Assembly (NCBI GenBank): GCA_947444305.1
Contig: CANEZP010000020.1
Location: 1-64,000 of the forward strand
Source of the DNA: Pseudobdellovibrionaceae bacterium
Lineage (GTDB): Bacteria > Bdellovibrionota > Bdellovibrionia > Bdellovibrionales > UBA1609
DNA length: 64,000 nucleotides
Reading direction: 5' to 3'
Below are positions 10,320 to 19,698 of the stretch, piece by piece (within the stretch, counting starts at the first letter, position 1; every line of letters starts with the position of its first letter). The translations under genes were made by a program, and so were the position numbers. The notes under the pieces are model-generated. The model saw only the letters and a program-made list of their open reading frames with translations, ran no database searches and was not told where the DNA came from.

Positions 10320-10447
10320 GCCGCAAATGGGCTCTTGGCTAATGCCAGTACACACTCCATCGTTAAGTCATTGAAAATATTAAGCTTTAATGGATTTTAA
10401 AGGCATGTACAGAATCTATACCCCCTCCCCCTAGGCCCATTTGCGGC
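10320..10447. repeat. 13-bp perfect inverted repeat GCCGCAAATGGGC / GCCCATTTGCGGC enclosing ~100 bp
   Basis: Arms at 10320-10332 and 10435-10447, with smaller hairpins (TGGC-taat-GCCA; ATTAA-gct-TTAAT) between. Confidence 0.8.
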
Positions 10448-10568
10448 GCTACACAAACCCAGGATCCACTAGGTTGCCTTATAAATATTACATGGGGTGG
10501 CACGGTCCTTGGAATACAAGATATTGAGAGCCAAGCGCTCATTTGATTTTTAATAGGGAGGGAGACCC

Positions 10569-11129
10569 ATGACACTTTTAACTAATAATACCGGACGCTT
10601 CTTGTTTGCAGCCATGTTGGTTGTTGGATTGGGCGCCTGCTCGAAAAAGAAAAACGGCAGCGTTGTTGCCGCTACGCCCGCAAGCTTGCAGTGTGTTTTC
10701 AACGGAACGTCGTACGTTGTACCCGGAACCGCAACGCCCTGCTCGCCGCAAAGCCAATGTGTAATGAACCAAGCAGGTCAGTATTTGAATACGCTCGGTC
10801 AAGCTTGCACGCCTTATCAACAGGTGCCCGGCTATCCGAATCAATACCAAGGCTATAATCAACAGCAACAGCAACTTGGTTGCGGCTCTTACTACTACCA
10901 GTACGGCGTTCAATATGTTCCAGTTTACCTCCAAGGTGGATTGCAGTGTGTTCGGATCGACTTGCTTCAAAATAACCAGCACGCGAGCTACCCGCCCAGC
11001 TATTATCAAAGCGGTTACTACGAATATGGTTACGACTACTATTACGCTTACCCTCCCTACCAGGGTTCGGGCTGTCGTACGGAAGTCAGCTTTGGATCAG
11101 ACCTCGGCGGAATATCACTCTGCTTTTAA
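10569..11129 (+). CDS. Tyr/Gln-rich lipoprotein
   Basis: Lipobox VGLGAC followed by SKKKNGSVVAATPA; SD GGGAGGGAGACCC; terminator downstream. Confidence 0.82.
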   Translation: MTLLTNNTGRFLFAAMLVVGLGACSKKKNGSVVAATPASLQCVFNGTSYVVPGTATPCSPQSQCVMNQAGQYLNTLGQACTPYQQVPGYPNQYQGYNQQQQQLGCGSYYYQYGVQYVPVYLQGGLQCVRIDLLQNNQHASYPPSYYQSGYYEYGYDYYYAYPPYQGSGCRTEVSFGSDLGGISLCF

Positions 11130-11162
11130 TCACCTGATCACACTACATATATAGAGCTTCGC

Positions 11163-11195
11163 AAAGGCCTGGTGAAAACCGGGCCTTTTTCTTTT
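11163..11195 (+). terminator. Rho-independent terminator
   Basis: AAAGGCCTGGT-gaaa-ACCGGGCCTTTTTCTTTT. Confidence 0.85.
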
Positions 11196-11198
11196 GGG

Positions 11199-11287
11199 GG
11201 CGCTTCCCACTGCCAGAGTCGGTCCCCACTGCTGGAAGTACCCCCCACTCCTGGGAGTGGGGGGCGCCCCCAGGAGTGGGGAGCGCC
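11199..11287. repeat. Palindrome cluster with nested cruciform potential
   Basis: Outer arms GGCGCTTCCCACT (11199-11211) and AGTGGGGAGCGCC (11275-11287); inner perfect CCCCCCACTCCTGGGAGTGGGGGG (11241-11264). Confidence 0.85.
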
Positions 11288-11451
11288 TTTCACGGCACTT
11301 TTGCTTCACGCTTCAACAATTTACGTCACCGGGATTGCATAAGATTCACGGTATTTGTTTAGGCGGTGGCACATGCCTCGCAATAAAGACTCCTGAACGA
11401 ACAAACTAATTTTATCGCCCACCTTATATGGTGGCGGAGGATGTAACTGTG

Positions 11452-11880
11452 ATGAACCTTAATTTAACCAAGATCACTTTGGCGATTCTGTGCATCGCGA
11501 GCCTGAGTGCTTGCGGAAAGAAAAAAGGCAATAGCGCAGTTGCGGCTGCACCCGCGGGTTACATGACCTGCACGACGGGCATCAACCCCTACACGCAGCA
11601 ACCTTGCCAAATCGGCACCCAGATTTACGCGGGCGCCGCGGGCACTTCGCAAGTGTGCACGACCGGGATCAACCCGTACACGCAACAGCCTTGCCAAATC
11701 GGTACGCCGATCATCGGTCAACAACAGCCTTACGGCTACGGTCAGCAACCCGGCTACGGCCAACAGTTTGGTGGCGGCTACGGTGGCGGAAATCCTTGCC
11801 AACAGTACCAATATCAATACGGTGTTCCGTACTTCCCGCAAATGACTCAGTACGGAATGATGTGCGTACGCGCCGGCTAG
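11452..11880 (+). CDS. Small lipoprotein with duplicated 17-aa motif
   Basis: Lipobox LSAC-GKKKGNSAVAAAPA; CTTGINPYTQQPCQIGT occurs twice. ORF opens at 11428. Confidence 0.85.
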   Translation: MNLNLTKITLAILCIASLSACGKKKGNSAVAAAPAGYMTCTTGINPYTQQPCQIGTQIYAGAAGTSQVCTTGINPYTQQPCQIGTPIIGQQQPYGYGQQPGYGQQFGGGYGGGNPCQQYQYQYGVPYFPQMTQYGMMCVRAG

Positions 11881-11948
11881 TCGGAGCGTGATTCTGAAGA
11901 GCGATCTGTAGAATCCATCGATCAATAATCAATCAATCAATCGATAGC

Positions 11949-11976
11949 GAAAACCCTCGGTCATGCCGGGGGTTTT
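11949..11976 (+). terminator. Rho-independent terminator
   Basis: AAAACCCTCGG-TCATG-CCGGGGGTTTTT. Confidence 0.8.
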
Positions 11977-12016
11977 TGCGTTTTAGATGCCGCCCAACCG
12001 TGGTAAGAAATTGGGC

Positions 12017-14050
12017 ATGAATCCACTATTACAGCCCTCCAAATTAAAGAATTCGGCCGTCCCTTTTAACGATCTGAAAACGGAGCATTTCGCCGAGGCC
12101 CTCGACGCCTCGATCAAAAAAGGTCACGAAGTTTTGACCCAGATCAAAGAGAGCCCGGCTTCCTTCGACAACACCTTCCGCGGACTAGAAACTTGCACCG
12201 AAGAGATGGAATTCGTCTTCACGCTGTTCAGCAATCTGCTCGCGGCCAACACCAACGATGAGCTCCAACAACTTTCGATGACCCTCGGGCCGAAGGTCGC
12301 TTCGTTCGCGAACGACATCCTTCTCGACGGTATTCTTTTTAGCAAAGTCGAGGAAGTCTATAAGAACCGGCAGAGCCTCGCGCTGAACGCCGAACAAATT
12401 CAGCTGGTCGAAAAGGTTTACCGCGACTTCCAGCGCAGCGGCGCCGCCCTTTCCGTAGAAGACAAAACGAAGTTGCGCGCCTACGACGAAAAGCTTTCGC
12501 AGCTCAGCCCGAAGTTTCGCGAAAACGTACTAAAGGCCACTAACGAATTCGAAATGTGGATCGACAAAGAAGAATATCTCGCGGGCCTGCCCGCCTCCGC
12601 GCGCACCGCCGCGGCCGAAGCCGCCGACGAGAAAGGTAAACCCGGCCAATGGCTGTTCACCCTTCATCAACCGTCGTACGTCCCGTTCGTCACCTACTCC
12701 GAAAAACGTGAACTCCGCCAAAAGATGTACATGGCCTTCGCCTCGCGCGCTTACGGCGGCAAGTACGACAACCAAGATACGATTTTAGAGATCGTCCGTT
12801 TGATGCAAGAGAAGGCCGCGTTACTCGGCGCTAAATCTTACGCCCACTACGCACTTCAATTGCGCATGGCCGAAACGCCCGAACAAGTGATGAGCTTTTT
12901 AAGCCGTTTGATGCGCGCTTCGAAACCGACCGCGCTAAAAGAAATCGAAGAAGTGAAAGCGCTCGCCAAAGAAATGGGCTTCGAGGGCCAATTCCAGGCT
13001 TGGGATTTCGGTTTCTACTCCGAAAAACTAAAACAGAAGAAGTACAATTTCGACGAAGAGAAATTGCGCCCGTACTTTAAGCTGGAGAACGTTATGGCCG
13101 GTGTTTTCGAGCACGCGCGCCGCCTGTTTGGACTCAGCTTCAAAGAAACTCAAGAATACCCGGTGTACCACGAGGACGTGAAAGTTTTCGAAGTGTACAA
13201 AGAGGGACCTGAAAAACAGCTCATCGGTCTATTCTACGCCGACTTCCACCCGCGCGCGTCTAAAGGTCAGGGCGCTTGGATGACCAACTTCTACGAACAA
13301 GGTGTCTTCCGCGGCAAAAAAATCCGCCCGCATGTTTCCATCGTGTGCAACTTTTCAAAACCGACGGCCGAGCAGCCCTCCTTACTCAACTTCACGGAAG
13401 TTTCGACTTTATTCCACGAGTTCGGTCACGCGCTGCACTCGCTTCTGAGCCAGGTTGAATACCGCTCGCTCGCGGGCACGAACGTTTATTTAGATTTTGT
13501 CGAGTTGCCCTCGCAGATTTTTGAAAACTGGGCCGAAGAGGAAGAATCGCTCAAGCTGTTCGCGCATCACTACAAAACGAATGAATTGATTCCGATGGAC
13601 ATGGTAACCTCGCTGAAGAATTCGCAAAAGTTTATGGTGGGCTACACGGCCATGCGCCAAGTGAACTTCGCAACCTTGGACATGGCCTGGTTCTCGATGC
13701 CGCCCGCTAAAGGTGAGTCGGTCGGCGATTTCGAAGAGCGCGTAACTAAAGAGAGTCACTTGCTTCCCCGGGTTCCGGGAACGAATATTTCGGCAAGCTT
13801 CGGCCATATTTTTGGTGGCGGATACGCTTCGGGCTACTACAGTTACAAATGGGCGGAGGCACTCGATGCCGACGCGTTCGAGTTTTTCAAAGAGCGGGGG
13901 ATTTTTGATCCCGAGACCGCACAGAAATTCGAAGAGTTTATTCTTTCCAAGGGGGGCAGCGACCATCCCATGCGACTCTACGAAAAATTTCGTGGACGCT
14001 CGCCCGACCCGGAGGCTTTGCTCCGGCGTGATGGATTGCTTGAAAGCTAA
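12017..14050 (+). CDS. prlC: M3-family oligopeptidase A-like metallopeptidase
   Basis: HEFGHALHSLLS zinc motif; FGHIFGGGYASGYYSYKWAEALDADAFEFF. ORF opens at 11987. Confidence 0.9.
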   Translation: MNPLLQPSKLKNSAVPFNDLKTEHFAEALDASIKKGHEVLTQIKESPASFDNTFRGLETCTEEMEFVFTLFSNLLAANTNDELQQLSMTLGPKVASFANDILLDGILFSKVEEVYKNRQSLALNAEQIQLVEKVYRDFQRSGAALSVEDKTKLRAYDEKLSQLSPKFRENVLKATNEFEMWIDKEEYLAGLPASARTAAAEAADEKGKPGQWLFTLHQPSYVPFVTYSEKRELRQKMYMAFASRAYGGKYDNQDTILEIVRLMQEKAALLGAKSYAHYALQLRMAETPEQVMSFLSRLMRASKPTALKEIEEVKALAKEMGFEGQFQAWDFGFYSEKLKQKKYNFDEEKLRPYFKLENVMAGVFEHARRLFGLSFKETQEYPVYHEDVKVFEVYKEGPEKQLIGLFYADFHPRASKGQGAWMTNFYEQGVFRGKKIRPHVSIVCNFSKPTAEQPSLLNFTEVSTLFHEFGHALHSLLSQVEYRSLAGTNVYLDFVELPSQIFENWAEEEESLKLFAHHYKTNELIPMDMVTSLKNSQKFMVGYTAMRQVNFATLDMAWFSMPPAKGESVGDFEERVTKESHLLPRVPGTNISASFGHIFGGGYASGYYSYKWAEALDADAFEFFKERGIFDPETAQKFEEFILSKGGSDHPMRLYEKFRGRSPDPEALLRRDGLLES

Positions 14051-14928
14051 TGTCAGGCCGCGGAGTTACGCTTTATAAAAAGAAGATTTCAAACGTCGCC
14101 GTGGTGTTTCGCCGCGCGACGCCCGCCGCCCACGCTTCGGCGCGGGAACTTTGCCACTGGTTGCGCGATCGCCGCGTAAAGGTGTTTTCACACCCGGAGC
14201 AAAAGCTCGACGGAGCCGCTAAGCTTCGTAATGCGAAAGCACTCGACCTCGTCATCGTGCTTGGCGGCGACGGCACTTACCTCGAAGCCGTGCGTATGCT
14301 CGGGCCCGAGCGCGTGCCTTTGCTCGGAGTAAATATGGGCGGTTTAGGCTTTCTAACCGTCACGCGGGTGCAGGACTTATTCCCGATGGTCGAGTTGGCG
14401 CTCGAAGGTAAGCTCGAGATGAAGCGCCGCTCAATGCTTAACGTGCAAGTGCGCTCGGGCAACAAAGTGCGTTCGGAGTTTGCGTGCTTAAATGACCTGG
14501 TCATCGAGCGCGGGCCGACCAGTCAGTTGATCCATTTGGCGATGACGGTCGACCGCTTGCCGATCACCACGATCAAGGCCGATGGGCTGATCGTAGCGAC
14601 GCCTACCGGCTCGACGGCTTACAACTTGGCCGGCGGCGGGCCGATTTTACATCCCGAAGTGGACGCTTTGGTCGTCACGCCGATTTGCCCGCATTCGCTC
14701 ACCTCGCGGCCGTTTATCTTTCCGGACAAACGCAAAGTGCAGTTTTCGATCATCGGCGCGGGCAAGAAAGCGGTGCTCACGCTCGACGGTCAAAAGAAGG
14801 CGAAGATCGGACCGAACGACGAAGTCTGGGTCGATCGTCACCCCGATGACCATTTGTTCTTACGCAAGGTCGGGCACAATTTTTTCAGTCTGTTGAAAGA
14901 GAAACTGAAATTCGGCGAAAGGGCTTAA
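14050..14928 (+). CDS. nadK: NAD kinase
   Basis: LVIVLGGDGTYLEAVR, VNMGGLGFLT, LNDLVIERG, DGLIVATPTGSTAYNLAGGGPILHP. Confidence 0.95.
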   Translation: MSGRGVTLYKKKISNVAVVFRRATPAAHASARELCHWLRDRRVKVFSHPEQKLDGAAKLRNAKALDLVIVLGGDGTYLEAVRMLGPERVPLLGVNMGGLGFLTVTRVQDLFPMVELALEGKLEMKRRSMLNVQVRSGNKVRSEFACLNDLVIERGPTSQLIHLAMTVDRLPITTIKADGLIVATPTGSTAYNLAGGGPILHPEVDALVVTPICPHSLTSRPFIFPDKRKVQFSIIGAGKKAVLTLDGQKKAKIGPNDEVWVDRHPDDHLFLRKVGHNFFSLLKEKLKFGERA

Positions 14929-14940
14929 GAGGAGCACGGC

Positions 14941-16638
14941 ATGCTGATCGAACTGAAGGTTCAGAATTTTGCGATCATCGACAACCTTGCGCTCACCTTC
15001 GGTGAGGGTTTGAACATCTTGTCGGGTGAAACCGGCGCGGGCAAATCCGTGCTCTTGAAATCCTTAAGTTTACTCATGGGCGAAAAGGCCGAACCCGATA
15101 TCGTGCGCACCGGAATCGACAACGCCGTGATCGAGGGCTACTTCGATCTGTCGGACCGCCCGGACGTACTGCACCAATTAGAGGAACTCGGTCTCGATAT
15201 TTCGGACGAAACTTTGGTGGTGCGCCGGATTATTTCGACCCACGGCAAAGGCAAGGTTTACCTCAACGGCGCGCTCTCACCGCTCGCCTCTTTGCGTTCG
15301 ATCGTTGCACCATTGATTACGCTCACCGGACGCGCGACACCGCTGATCGAGATGACCGGGCAGCATGACAATCGTCATTTGCAGTCACGCGCGTATCACC
15401 TCGAGATCTTAGATTTGTATTCCGGCACGTGGAACTTGCGTACCGATTTCGAAAAAATGCACTCGCGCTTTTTTGCCATCGAATCCGACATTCAAAAATT
15501 GGAAGAGGCCAACCGATCGCGCGAGCAGCGTCTAGACTTTCTACGCTTCCAGCGCGACGAGATCGAGGCGTTAGATCTAAAGCCCAACGAGGAAGCCGAG
15601 CTCGAAGGCCGGGTTTCGCGCATGCGCCATTCGACCAGGTTGATCGAGTTCGTCGGCGCGAGCGTCGATGCGCTTTACGCCAACGACGAGGCCGTGATGG
15701 TGGGCTTACAAACGGTTCTGCAACGCGGTCAGGAGCTCAACGGCCTCGATCCGGAATTGGCAAAGCGACTGGCACCTTTGATGGAAGCTAAAACTTTGCT
15801 CGAAGACGGCGTCTACGAATTGCGCGACTACGGAAAAAACCTGGATGCCGACCCGGCCGAACTCAATCAGATGGAAGAGCGCTTGTCGGCCCTTCGCAAA
15901 TTACAAAAGAAATTCGGAAAAGGCGTCGACGAGATCTTAAAAGCGCACGGCGAAATCACCGAGGAAATTGAGTCGCTCGAAAAACACGACGAGAACATCA
16001 AAGAACTCAACGACGAGCGCGCAAAGCTTGAAAAGATGATGAAAAAGCTCGCTAAGGAACTGAACGAGCGCCGAAGCGTCGGGGCTAAACTCCTCGAGAA
16101 GGGCGTTAACGGCGAGTTACTTGATCTCAACATGAAGGGCGTCGCGTTTAGCGTGTCGGTCAAGTGGGCCGCGGCGTGGAGCTCGACCGGTCAGAACGAA
16201 GTCGAGTTCATGATCCGAGCCTCGAAAAAAGACGAACCGAAGCCACTCGCGAAGGTGGCCAGCGGCGGCGAATTGTCGCGAATATTATTGTCGTTAAAAC
16301 GCGTCGTGGGTTCAAGCGACCGGCCACGCACCTACCTGTTTGACGAAGTCGACACCGGGGTCAGCGGGCAAACGGCCGAAAAAGTAGGCCGCAAATTAAA
16401 AACGATCGCCAAGGGCCAGCAGTTGATTTGCGTCACGCATTTGCCGCAGGTCGCGAGCTTTGCCGACCAGCATTTCTTGATCGATAAGCGCGCGCAAAAA
16501 GGCGGCGGCCAGCGTATGTCCGTCACGCAATTGGGTAAGACGGAACGAATCGAAGAGATCGCGCGGTTGATTTCGGGCGAAAAGATTTCGAAGACCAGCT
16601 TACAACACGCGCGCCAGCTGCTTGCCGAGTCGACCTAA
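14941..16638 (+). CDS. recN: DNA repair protein RecN
   Basis: LKVQNFAIIDNLALTFGEGLNILSGETGAGKSVLL; VASGGELSRILLSLK; TYLFDEVDTGVSGQTAEKVGRKL. Confidence 0.95.
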   Translation: MLIELKVQNFAIIDNLALTFGEGLNILSGETGAGKSVLLKSLSLLMGEKAEPDIVRTGIDNAVIEGYFDLSDRPDVLHQLEELGLDISDETLVVRRIISTHGKGKVYLNGALSPLASLRSIVAPLITLTGRATPLIEMTGQHDNRHLQSRAYHLEILDLYSGTWNLRTDFEKMHSRFFAIESDIQKLEEANRSREQRLDFLRFQRDEIEALDLKPNEEAELEGRVSRMRHSTRLIEFVGASVDALYANDEAVMVGLQTVLQRGQELNGLDPELAKRLAPLMEAKTLLEDGVYELRDYGKNLDADPAELNQMEERLSALRKLQKKFGKGVDEILKAHGEITEEIESLEKHDENIKELNDERAKLEKMMKKLAKELNERRSVGAKLLEKGVNGELLDLNMKGVAFSVSVKWAAAWSSTGQNEVEFMIRASKKDEPKPLAKVASGGELSRILLSLKRVVGSSDRPRTYLFDEVDTGVSGQTAEKVGRKLKTIAKGQQLICVTHLPQVASFADQHFLIDKRAQKGGGQRMSVTQLGKTERIEEIARLISGEKISKTSLQHARQLLAEST

Positions 16639-17668
16639 CGAAAGCGGGCGGATCCTCGGTGCCGACCTCATCCGCTTCGTTTCTTTCTACGCAATCCTCG
16701 TTTTTCATTTAAGTTACGCCTTTTGGGCGCGCGACGGTCACATGGACGTCGCGGTCGACAGCCGGTGGCTCGATCCATTCGAGATTTACGCGCGCGCCTT
16801 GGTGTTTAGCGGTTTCACCGTCGTTTTTCTCTCGTTCTTTTTGTACGGTTTGAAACCTTCGCTTTCGAGCAAGTGGAAGTACCTTTGGCTGTTGCTGCTC
16901 GTGTTCCTCGTGGTGTGGACGTACGCGACCGAGGAAGTCACCGACGCGTGGGACATTTACCAATTTTTGCTCGCCACCGTCGCCGCGATCGCGTTCGTGC
17001 GTTGGGTTCGGCTGCCCGCGGCGGTGCTGGCCTTCGCGAGTTTTATTTTCGTGTCCGTGCCGTTTTGGAAGTTGGAAGTGCTTGGGCAAATACCGCAGGC
17101 GATAAAACCGGCGCTGTTCGGGAATTGTACGACGCTCGCGTCACACGCCGACTGGCCGTTGTTGCCTTGGATCTTTTATCCGCTCTTAGGCTTCGCGATG
17201 GGTTCGCTGGTCCGTGAGAACCGGCCGGATTTTGCACGGATCTCCCGCGCGGAACTCGCCGTTTGGATCGCGGGCTCGTTGGCCGCTATTCCGATGATGG
17301 GAGCTTATTACGTCACGCCGCTCGGGACCGATTTCGGCTGTTACGTTTTTCGCCGGCCCCCGCTTGAGTTTTGGGCGCACCAAATCTGGATTTGGTTTTT
17401 ACTCCGCTTGTCGTTAACGACTGTGGTCCAGGAAAGCTTGCGCGCCCGCCGCGTGGTTAAATGGATTTCGCGCCGGCAAGTGAACCGGCGCTTCTTCCTT
17501 GTTTACTTCCTCCATTTCCCGCTCGTGTTCCTGGCGGCGGACCTCGCTCATCGTTTCGGAATCGTCTACCGCGCAACCACCTACATTGCCGCCTATTTCA
17601 GCATCGTGCTTTCGCTCGAGGTACTTCCCGTTGTCATTGCCGAAATCTCGGCTAAGATAAAACGATAG
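16622..17668 (+). CDS. Polytopic membrane protein, acyltransferase-like
   Basis: GADLIRFVSFYAILVFHLSYAF near the N-terminus and ~10 hydrophobic segments. Start overlaps recN. Confidence 0.6.
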   Translation: MPSRPNESGRILGADLIRFVSFYAILVFHLSYAFWARDGHMDVAVDSRWLDPFEIYARALVFSGFTVVFLSFFLYGLKPSLSSKWKYLWLLLLVFLVVWTYATEEVTDAWDIYQFLLATVAAIAFVRWVRLPAAVLAFASFIFVSVPFWKLEVLGQIPQAIKPALFGNCTTLASHADWPLLPWIFYPLLGFAMGSLVRENRPDFARISRAELAVWIAGSLAAIPMMGAYYVTPLGTDFGCYVFRRPPLEFWAHQIWIWFLLRLSLTTVVQESLRARRVVKWISRRQVNRRFFLVYFLHFPLVFLAADLAHRFGIVYRATTYIAAYFSIVLSLEVLPVVIAEISAKIKR

Positions 17669-17679
17669 GGGTAACAACG

Positions 17680-18114
17680 ATGGGAATCGAACAGCGCAGA
17701 ATCGCCAATTACGTAAAGATGGCGGGTCTATCAAAGGGTTATTACCTTCACGTTTTTGCGGGGGGCGTCGCGTTTCTAGGCATTCTTTTGGCGTACGCTT
17801 CAAGACTGTTGAGCGAAGTGAACGCCGCGGCGGCAACGATTTCGGATCCGGTGCTCTCGGCAACTTTGCAAGACTACCTGTTTATGATCGCGTTGATTTT
17901 TTTCCTTAGCTTTTTCGCTTTCGTGGCCAGCACCGTTTTCTACATGATCGTTTTAGGCCAGCGCGTGGGCGGGCCCGTCATCGCCATTTGCGCGTACATC
18001 CAAGAGCTGCAAGCGGGCAACTACGACGTCAAACGTGAACTGCGCAAGAACGATGAACTCGTCCCCATCATGACCGAATTAAAAATCTTGGCCGAGACTT
18101 TGAAGAAGCGCTAG
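17680..18114 (+). CDS. Two-TM protein with HAMP-like C-terminus
   Basis: Two long hydrophobic segments, then RVGGPVIAICAYIQELQAGNYDVKRELRKNDELVPIMTELKIL. Confidence 0.7.
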   Translation: MGIEQRRIANYVKMAGLSKGYYLHVFAGGVAFLGILLAYASRLLSEVNAAAATISDPVLSATLQDYLFMIALIFFLSFFAFVASTVFYMIVLGQRVGGPVIAICAYIQELQAGNYDVKRELRKNDELVPIMTELKILAETLKKR

Positions 18115-18821
18115 CGATCGTAATCGAGTGAATCGAAAAGTTGCCTTGTGCGCGCCGGTTGCCGGCTCAACTCTTTGTCGACGACGAAGAGCATGTGGCT
18201 GTTTCCCGAAGATGAATTATAAAAGAAGACCGCTTGAAATTCCTGCCCGTCGTTGGTCACGCCTTTGAATTGCGTCGTCGGGCCGAGATTGCGGCTTTGC
18301 AAAGTGTCTTGCTTAATTTTGTCCAAACCCATTCCGCCGAACTGATCCTGCATCTCTAATCGCGCGCGTTCGGGGGTCATCTTACCGCGGCCCGAAATCA
18401 GGTAGAAATCGGGTTTGCCGTTTTTTAATCCCATTAGGATGCGCATGCCTTCGTTGTTGGCTTCGATGAAAGTGTCGTCTTCGGGAAGCGCGAGTTTTAA
18501 ACCCGAACCGGCGAGATAGTTTTTGGCGACGGCGACGCGGGTGTCCGCCTGGGCTTTTTGCGCGGCTTTGCGCATTTCTTCCTGTCGCTGAGTTACGGCC
18601 GGAGTTTCCTGTTGGTTCCAGGTTTTGCCTTTGTACGCGGGAGTCTTACGGACCGGAGGCGCGACCGCTACGGGCGCGGTCAGTTTTGGTGGAGGCGTCG
18701 CCGGCTTATACTGCGGCAACGGACGAAAAAATGTGTACATCGAGTACACGAGGAAAATTACGCCGACGAGGCCGACGACTTTAGGAACATGTTGATTCAA
18801 ATTATTCATCGAAACTTTCAC
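18111..18821 (-). CDS. Membrane-anchored Pro-rich hypothetical protein
   Basis: N-terminal TM VVGLVGVIFLVYSMYTFF, Pro-rich stretch, globular C-terminus. Confidence 0.7.
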   Translation of the reverse strand: MKVSMNNLNQHVPKVVGLVGVIFLVYSMYTFFRPLPQYKPATPPPKLTAPVAVAPPVRKTPAYKGKTWNQQETPAVTQRQEEMRKAAQKAQADTRVAVAKNYLAGSGLKLALPEDDTFIEANNEGMRILMGLKNGKPDFYLISGRGKMTPERARLEMQDQFGGMGLDKIKQDTLQSRNLGPTTQFKGVTNDGQEFQAVFFYNSSSGNSHMLFVVDKELSRQPARTRQLFDSLDYDR

Positions 18822-18861
18822 CTGTACTTGCGCCTGGCCTTAAGAATATCCTATCGGGGTC

Positions 18862-19698
18862 GTGCAAAGAAATCGATTTATTCTTTCCAATACAGGCTTT
18901 AGCTTGGTCAGCACCCTCATTGCGGTAGCCATCGGCGCGATTGTAGCGGCCCTTGTTGCGCAGGTGATTACCGAAGCCGTCGGCGGTCAGCGCGCCATCA
19001 TCGACCGCGATGAGATGAGCGAGTTCACGCTTTACGTTAAATCCGTACTCACTAACGATCCATCGTGCATCCGAAGCCTGCGTGGACTCACCTTCCCCGT
19101 CACGCCCGGTGAAACGGAATTTGAAATCGGCGGCGGCTACCAAGATCTAGTCGCCCCGATTAAAAAAGATTTTGAATTTGCGGCGAAAAAATTGATCGTC
19201 AGCAAACTCGCCATCTCAAACAAAGGCCTCGATCCCGTCGCGATGAACGCTTCGGTGACCGACGCCGCCGGTACGGTGACCGTGCAACCCGTGACCCGTT
19301 ACATGGCGCGCATTCAGCTCGACTTGAAACACATCAACGGGTCCGGCTATCGCCCGCGCTATTTTGAAATCCCCGTACACGTCGACGCGGCAAACCGAAT
19401 CGTCAGTTGCAACAACGAGTTCAACATCTCGGATGCGTGTGACGCTTTAGGTTTCGAATATAATCCGGCCGCCGCCCCGGGCGAACCGCTCTGTCAACCG
19501 AGCAAAGCTTGCATGTCGGGCGGATCTTACGGCTGCGGTTATACGAACCCGGCCACGGGCGGCTTCAGTTGCCCCGCAGGTTTCACGGAGTACGCCGCGG
19601 GCGCGCACAACATCGGCGCGGTTTCCTGCGGGAAGTGGTGCTGCCGTCCCACTCACTGCCCAACCTTTCATTGCTTAAAATGCAAAACGAGTCCGTGA
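18862..19698 (+). CDS. Prepilin-like secreted protein with Cys-rich C-terminus
   Basis: SNTGFSLVSTLIAVAIGAIVAALVAQVI resembles a class III prepilin leader; C-terminus CGKWCCRPTHCPTFHCLKCKTSP. Confidence 0.65.
   Translation: MQRNRFILSNTGFSLVSTLIAVAIGAIVAALVAQVITEAVGGQRAIIDRDEMSEFTLYVKSVLTNDPSCIRSLRGLTFPVTPGETEFEIGGGYQDLVAPIKKDFEFAAKKLIVSKLAISNKGLDPVAMNASVTDAAGTVTVQPVTRYMARIQLDLKHINGSGYRPRYFEIPVHVDAANRIVSCNNEFNISDACDALGFEYNPAAAPGEPLCQPSKACMSGGSYGCGYTNPATGGFSCPAGFTEYAAGAHNIGAVSCGKWCCRPTHCPTFHCLKCKTSP

Noticed and set aside
11917-11946. AATC microsatellite (ATCAATCAATCAATCGAT)
   Set aside because: Very short, adjoining a terminator; could be chance.
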